From contig CAZTUA010000005.1 in NCBI GenBank assembly GCA_964616545.1, forward strand, positions 1 through 36,891: DNA of 36,891 bases, read 5' to 3'. This stretch comes from JAQVEM01 sp964616545. Lineage in GTDB: Bacteria > Actinomycetota > Humimicrobiia > Humimicrobiales > Humimicrobiaceae. The position numbers and the translations under genes were made by a program. Positions 32,733 to 36,891 of the stretch are shown one piece after another (positions within the stretch are counted from its first letter, which is position 1; the number at the start of each line of letters is the position of its first letter). The notes beneath the pieces are model-generated. The model searched no databases and was not told the DNA's origin. It worked only from the letters and a program-made list of their open reading frames with translations.

Positions 32733-34273
32733 TATATACAGATATCTAAGTCAGAATTATAATTAAAACTCACCCTGTAATTTACAGCTTCGATAATATG
32801 ATGTTCCTCAATAGACTGGCTGCCTTCAAGGTCGGCTATTGTCCTGGAAACTTTTAATATGCTTACCGTACCTCTTGCTGTCAGGCTATATTTTTTTGAC
32901 ACCGCATGTATCAGGTTCCTTATTTTTTTATCATCTTTTAGCCATCTGTTAATTAAATTAATCCCTATTTCTGAATTACAGCTTATCTTCCGTCCCCTGA
33001 ACCTGCGGTTCTGCATATTGATACATCCAGCAATGCGGTTTTTAATCTTTTCGGAAGTCTCTCCACACTCAGTATTTATAAAACTATCTTCGGGCAATCT
33101 ATTAATGGCAACCCTCATATCTATTCTATCCATAACGGGACCGGACATTTTCTTCCAGAACTTTTTTACCTCTCTTGAACTGCAGGTACATTTTTTGTTA
33201 TCATTCCCAAAATATCCGCAATAGCAGGGATTTGTGGCAACTATCAGCATGAAATTACAGGGAAATGTATATGAAAAATGATTCCGCGTAATAACAACTT
33301 CCCTGTTTTCCAGCGGCTGCCTTAAATCTTCTATAAAATTTTTTGGGAACTGCGAAAATTCATCCAGAAAAAGTATTCCCCTGTGAGCAAGGCTGATTTC
33401 ACCAGGACCGGGATTTGCTCCCCCTCCTATAAGGCCAATTCTGCTAATAGTGTGGTGGGGACTCCTGAAAGGCCTTTCCAGTATAAGATCGTTAACATTT
33501 TTTTTATATAAACTATAAATTTTTGTAACATCTATACGTTCCTGCAGGGTTAAATCGGGCATGATGCTAATGCCTCTTTTTGCAAGCATAGTTTTACCGC
33601 TTCCCGGCGGTCCAACAAGCATAATATTATGTCTTCCCGCCACGGCTATTTCCAGAGCCCTTTTTGCTTTAAACTGCCCCTTTACATCACTGAAGTCAAA
33701 ATTATAATAAAAACGTTTTTCCCCGGTATTATTACCTCTGTATACAAACTTTTCTATTTTCTCTTTGCCTGAAAGAATTTCCGCAGCTTCCTGAAGGCTT
33801 TTACAGGCGATTATTTTTAGATCCGAAATAAATGAGATCTGATTTGCTATCCGGTAGGGTACGAAAAAAAAGGTTTTCCCCAGATTTTTTGCTTCTTCCG
33901 CCATTGAAACCAGGCCTTTTACCGGATTTATGCTCCCATCCAGCGACAGTTCACCAACAAAACAGGACTCGCTGCAGATGCCGCTCTTAATCTGTTCTCC
34001 TGCGGCAAGTATAGACAGGGCTATTGGTAAATCGTAAAAAGAGCCATCTTTTCTGATATCTGCCGGTGAAAGATTTACAATAATCTTTTTTACTGGAAAA
34101 TCAAATCCACTATTAATTACCGCAGACCTTACTCTCTGCCTTGACTCATTTACGGCTTTGCCAGGCAGACCCACGATTATAAAATCCGGAAGCCCCCTTG
34201 AGAGATGCACCTCTATGGATACCCTTACTGCATCAATACCCTGCAGTGTAAAACTATCCAGTTTGAATAACAT
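32732..34273 (-). CDS. comM: ComM/YifB family Mg-chelatase-like AAA+ ATPase
   Basis: ComM is a hexameric AAA+ helicase promoting branch migration during transformation. The 513 residues have a Lon-like N-terminal domain (about 1-165, with GLPDFIIVGLPG and VNLSPADIRKDGSFYDLP), Walker A GPPGSGKT (221-228), Walker B ILFLDEFSQF, the Cys cluster NPCYCGYFGNDNKKCTC, the segment GPVMDRIDM and a C-terminal Mg-chelatase domain. The ATG at 34273 has no Shine-Dalgarno sequence and lies 6 nt beyond a consensus -10, so the mRNA should be leaderless. It is the first gene of the comM-dprA-unknown-xerC operon. Confidence 0.97.
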   Translation of the reverse strand: MLFKLDSFTLQGIDAVRVSIEVHLSRGLPDFIIVGLPGKAVNESRQRVRSAVINSGFDFPVKKIIVNLSPADIRKDGSFYDLPIALSILAAGEQIKSGICSESCFVGELSLDGSINPVKGLVSMAEEAKNLGKTFFFVPYRIANQISFISDLKIIACKSLQEAAEILSGKEKIEKFVYRGNNTGEKRFYYNFDFSDVKGQFKAKRALEIAVAGRHNIMLVGPPGSGKTMLAKRGISIMPDLTLQERIDVTKIYSLYKKNVNDLILERPFRSPHHTISRIGLIGGGANPGPGEISLAHRGILFLDEFSQFPKNFIEDLRQPLENREVVITRNHFSYTFPCNFMLIVATNPCYCGYFGNDNKKCTCSSREVKKFWKKMSGPVMDRIDMRVAINRLPEDSFINTECGETSEKIKNRIAGCINMQNRRFRGRKISCNSEIGINLINRWLKDDKKIRNLIHAVSKKYSLTARGTVSILKVSRTIADLEGSQSIEEHHIIEAVNYRVSFNYNSDLDICI

Positions 34274-34279
34274 AATTAC

Positions 34280-34308
34280 ATAATATGTGCTATTGTGTAA
34301 TATGTCAA
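34280..34308 (-). promoter_or_regulatory. comM operon promoter, predicted leaderless
   Basis: The minus strand has consensus -35 TTGACA (34308-34303), an ideal 17-bp spacer and -10 TATTAT (34285-34280). Only 6 bases separate the -10 from the ATG at 34273, so transcription should begin at or within a base of the start codon. There is no purine-rich ribosome binding site in the interval. Confidence 0.8.
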
Positions 34309-34323
34309 TTGTATAATAGCGAA

Positions 34324-34335
34324 GATTTGCAAATC
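34324..34335. promoter_or_regulatory. 12-bp perfect palindrome upstream of the comM promoter
   Basis: GATTTGCAAATC is a perfect palindrome, 15 bp upstream of the comM -35, where activators commonly bind. The rest of the 132-bp gap (34336-34405) holds an imperfect inverted repeat, GCGGTAAAT/ATTTACTGC, around 34349-34382 but no T-tract, so no clear terminator for the upstream HD-GYP gene is visible. Confidence 0.4.
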
Positions 34336-34405
34336 AGATTATTGCCTGCGGTAAATAAAGAAATACTTATCGATTTACTGCCCGAGGGATTAGCTGTAAA
34401 AATAA

Positions 34406-36799
34406 TCAGTCAAATTTAAATCCCTTTTTTGTTACAACTTTAACACATGCATCAACAACTCTCGGGTCATATAATTTGCCTTTGTTTCTCTTGACTTCAT
34501 TAAGCGCTATCTCTAGGCCCAGAGCTGGGCGGTATGGTCTGTCAGAAGACATGGCCTCCACCACGTCGGAAACCGTTAAAATCTTTGCCTCAAACATAAT
34601 GTCTTTTTCCTCTAAACCCCTGGGATATCCCGAACCGTCAAGCTTTTCATGATGTTCTAGAATAATCTCTGCAACAGGCCTGGGGAACTCAATTTCCTTC
34701 ACCATTTCATATCCTACATCCGGGTGGGTTTTAATCAGATCAAACTCGATATCAGTTAATTTTCCTGGTTTTGTTAAAATTGAAACAGGTATATTTATCT
34801 TGCCTATATCATGAATATCCGCTGCAGTTTTTATGCATTCAATTACTTCACTGCTCAGTCCGAGCTCTTTTGAGATGGCTACAGCCAGTTTTGATACTCT
34901 TTTCTGATGACCGGAAGTATACGGGTCCCTTTTTTCAACTATACTTCCCAGTGCATTTATGGTTCCCTGCAGGGCTTTTTCCAGTTTCCTGTAGCTTTCC
35001 TTTAAATTATCCTCCATCAGTTTTCGGTGTGTAATATCAAACCAGTTAATTATTACATATTTTAATTTTCCATCGGCAAGTACTAATTTATTATAGGTTT
35101 CTATCCAGGATTCTTCTCCCTTATTATTGGTAATGATAAACTCCCTGCCGATAACACCGTGTTTCATATCTTCTTTAAAAATTCTAATATACCTGGATCT
35201 TAATCTTCCGGGCCACCAGGGAAATGGGGCTTTTTTCCCCAGAAGTTCATCTGATTTTAATCCAACCAGTTCTTGCATTGCCGGATTAGCATATTTTATG
35301 GAAAAATCATTGTTTAAAACATAAATCGGATTGGGAGAATTTTCCATCAGGCTTGAGCTGAACTCTTCGCTTTCCTTTAATAATTTCTCTGCCTGTTTCT
35401 GCCTGGTCATATCGTCATATACTGCTACTAATTCTCCTGATGGCAGCCGGTATACATAATTGCGCCTCCAGCCTGAAATCCTGTCATCCCTGTAAAAAGA
35501 AATAGGGTGCTTTTCGGGCCTGCCGGTTTTATATACTCTTTTAAAAACATCAAAAAGCCCTAAATCTTTTAATCCGGGGAAAACTTTCAGGACACTTTTC
35601 CCGATAACTTCTTCCTCACTGATTTTTTCAATAGATTGTGCGGCTTTGTTAAAATTCTTTATAATAAAATCTTTCCCATTATCCACAGCCTCATATACAA
35701 CCACGCCGCTGCTCATGTTATCAAAAAGCTCTCTATACCTTTCCTCGTTCTCCTTAATCTCCTCGTAGGCCTTTTTTTGCATTGTTACATCTTTAAAGCA
35801 TTCAATAATTCCAATGATTTCCCCTTTTTGATTTCTTACTGGATTTGCACTAACGACGCATGTAATATTTTCACCCTGCCTGTTTTCCCTTTCCTCCTCA
35901 ATTGTAATATATTCTTCCCCGTTTAGAATTCTCTTCAGTACACAGTTTGCGGTATTACATTCAGTACCTCCAAAAAGTTCATAGCACTTTTTGCCCTTTG
36001 TATCTTTACTCTCAAGCCCGAATAAATCATCCATTACTTTGTTGGATTTCAGAATGCTAAAATCTCTGCCTATGATTACCATCCCGTCCACCGAAGCATT
36101 AAAAACCTGGTTCATCTTTTCATATAAGTCTTCAAGTTTATTTTCTGTCTTCTTTTTGTTTATTGCACTTACCAGCTGCCGTGAAATAATATTGATTCTT
36201 CCAAGGTCAGATTCCGTAAAGGATTTTTTTCCTGAGATGTCTATCAGTCCCACAACATCATCCTCTAAAACAAGCGGCGCAGCCATCATTGATTTCATAT
36301 TTAATATACCGTAAATTTTAGGAACAAGCTTTTTTATTATTTTTTTTAAAGTTTTCTGTTTTTCCGGCAGGATATCTACAAAATCGGTAATTATTTTTTT
36401 TATTTCTGCAGCATCATTTACAATTAACGGCTTTCTTTCCTTAATTACCCTTTGATAATGACTCCCTTCTTTTAATGGCAGTCTTACATCGGGTATTTTA
36501 ATTTTTATTAGCTGCTCTATTTTTTTTATCCGGTCCCGGGATATGTTAAGCCTCTGCATCTCAAGATATTTTCCGTCATCGCTAAGTAAATATGTGGCAA
36601 GACCGGAGCCGGAAAATATTTTTTTTGTATTTTCTGTTATGAGCCTTATTATCTCTTCCAGGCTCTCGCCGCGGTTCAGTGCAATATTTACTGAATTTAC
36701 AAGTTCGAGGTCCTCGATTTTTTGCATTATTTCATCTGTTTCATCTTTATTAAATTCTTTATTCTCTTTTTCTTCTTTTGATTCTTTCGTGGCTCCCAT
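34406..36799 (-). CDS. GAF-PAS-PAS-PAS-HD-GYP signalling protein (probable c-di-GMP phosphodiesterase)
   Basis: This is a cytosolic sensor of 797 residues with no membrane segment. The order is a short helical region, GAF (about 40-213), three PAS domains (about 225-343, 350-468 and 475-596), a linker helix, and HD-GYP (about 610-797). HD-GYP enzymes hydrolyse c-di-GMP (or cGAMP in some groups). Key motifs are present: HDIGKINIP (metal-binding H663/D664), HPDVGYEM, LEHHEKLDGSGYPRGL (H716, H717, GYP at 724-726) and SDVVEAM. The first PAS has a three-Cys cluster (C272, C281, C286 in CYELFGGTECNTANC) that might bind metal or sense redox. I choose the ATG at 36799 because GGGGG is 7 nt upstream; an ATG at 36805 is too close to it. 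Confidence 0.93.
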   Translation of the reverse strand: MGATKESKEEKENKEFNKDETDEIMQKIEDLELVNSVNIALNRGESLEEIIRLITENTKKIFSGSGLATYLLSDDGKYLEMQRLNISRDRIKKIEQLIKIKIPDVRLPLKEGSHYQRVIKERKPLIVNDAAEIKKIITDFVDILPEKQKTLKKIIKKLVPKIYGILNMKSMMAAPLVLEDDVVGLIDISGKKSFTESDLGRINIISRQLVSAINKKKTENKLEDLYEKMNQVFNASVDGMVIIGRDFSILKSNKVMDDLFGLESKDTKGKKCYELFGGTECNTANCVLKRILNGEEYITIEEERENRQGENITCVVSANPVRNQKGEIIGIIECFKDVTMQKKAYEEIKENEERYRELFDNMSSGVVVYEAVDNGKDFIIKNFNKAAQSIEKISEEEVIGKSVLKVFPGLKDLGLFDVFKRVYKTGRPEKHPISFYRDDRISGWRRNYVYRLPSGELVAVYDDMTRQKQAEKLLKESEEFSSSLMENSPNPIYVLNNDFSIKYANPAMQELVGLKSDELLGKKAPFPWWPGRLRSRYIRIFKEDMKHGVIGREFIITNNKGEESWIETYNKLVLADGKLKYVIINWFDITHRKLMEDNLKESYRKLEKALQGTINALGSIVEKRDPYTSGHQKRVSKLAVAISKELGLSSEVIECIKTAADIHDIGKINIPVSILTKPGKLTDIEFDLIKTHPDVGYEMVKEIEFPRPVAEIILEHHEKLDGSGYPRGLEEKDIMFEAKILTVSDVVEAMSSDRPYRPALGLEIALNEVKRNKGKLYDPRVVDACVKVVTKKGFKFD

Positions 36800-36891
36800 T
36801 ACCATTCCCCCGGTAATTTAAATATAATTATATTAACTTTTATTTTAATAATTATTTTAATATAAAAGTTATAATTTTTTCAACTTTAAAT
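36800..36891 (-). promoter_or_regulatory. AT-rich upstream region of the HD-GYP gene
   Basis: Apart from the ribosome binding site (36811-36807), this edge segment is almost purely A/T. It contains a 9-bp inverted repeat AACTTTTAT/ATAAAAGTT (36835-36843 and 36862-36870) and a third half-site AACTTT (36881-36886). Several hexamers resemble -10 boxes (TATAAT, TAAAAT), but in such biased sequence no single promoter can be chosen with confidence. Confidence 0.35.

Noticed and set aside
1..36891. CRISPR arrays, transposons, toxin-antitoxin pairs, defence islands or a new multi-gene system
   Set aside because: No spaced repeat array, transposase, inverted-repeat-bounded segment or cluster of unknown genes was found; only one gene is of unknown family.

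Overview
This window is a densely packed block of bacterial housekeeping genes, all on the minus strand. It runs from a PAS/GAF/HD-GYP signalling protein at the right edge to the 5' end of a 16S rRNA gene at the left edge. The DNA is visibly AT-rich. The gene order (comM-dprA-xerC-rpsB-tsf-pyrH-frr-uppS-rseP-ispG-proS ... nusA-infB-rbfA-nrnA-truB-ribF-rpsO-pnp-M16 peptidase-dapB-dapA-rnj-ftsK-cinA-thpR-recA) most resembles Actinobacteriota. The dapA-rnj and comM-dprA-xerC-rpsB adjacencies point that way, and the low G+C suggests an uncultivated low-GC lineage. Clostridia-like Bacillota are not excluded. This placement is inference from synteny only.

Region by region in the direction of transcription (right to left): (1) 36.8-34.4 kb, a cytosolic sensor with a c-di-GMP phosphodiesterase (HD-GYP) output. 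(2) 34.3-30.2 kb, a DNA-uptake/recombination operon: comM, dprA, a small unknown basic protein and a XerC/D recombinase, driven by a strong promoter placed so that the comM mRNA should be leaderless. (3) 30.1-20.4 kb, rpsB, tsf, pyrH, frr, uppS, rseP, ispG, proS and recD2, covering translation factors, UMP kinase, undecaprenyl-PP synthesis, site-2 protease, the MEP isoprenoid pathway, prolyl-tRNA synthetase and a RecD2 helicase. (4) 20.3-13.2 kb, nusA, infB, rbfA, nrnA, truB and ribF; a textbook intrinsic terminator lies in the putative nusA leader, and truB carries an apparent one-base frameshift in a T9/A8 homopolymer. (5) 13.1-0.4 kb, rpsO, pnp, M16 peptidase, dapB, dapA, rnj, ftsK, cinA, thpR and recA, mostly overlapping or separated by a few bases. 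(6) 0.43-0.001 kb, a tandem-promoter, double-boxA leader and the start of 16S rRNA.

I see no transposase, prophage, CRISPR array, tRNA or obviously foreign gene, and no clear novel multi-gene system. The points most worth checking are regulatory or decoding-related: the truB frameshift, an M16 peptidase with no ATG/GTG/TTG start for its conserved N-terminus, the terminator inside the nusA leader, the leaderless comM operon with a perfect 12-bp palindrome upstream, a structured rpsB leader, the repeated boxA elements of the rRNA leader, and heavy use of TTG starts in translation genes. Familiar neighbours are also missing from their usual places (rimP, ylxR, cdsA, dxr, pgsA, recX).
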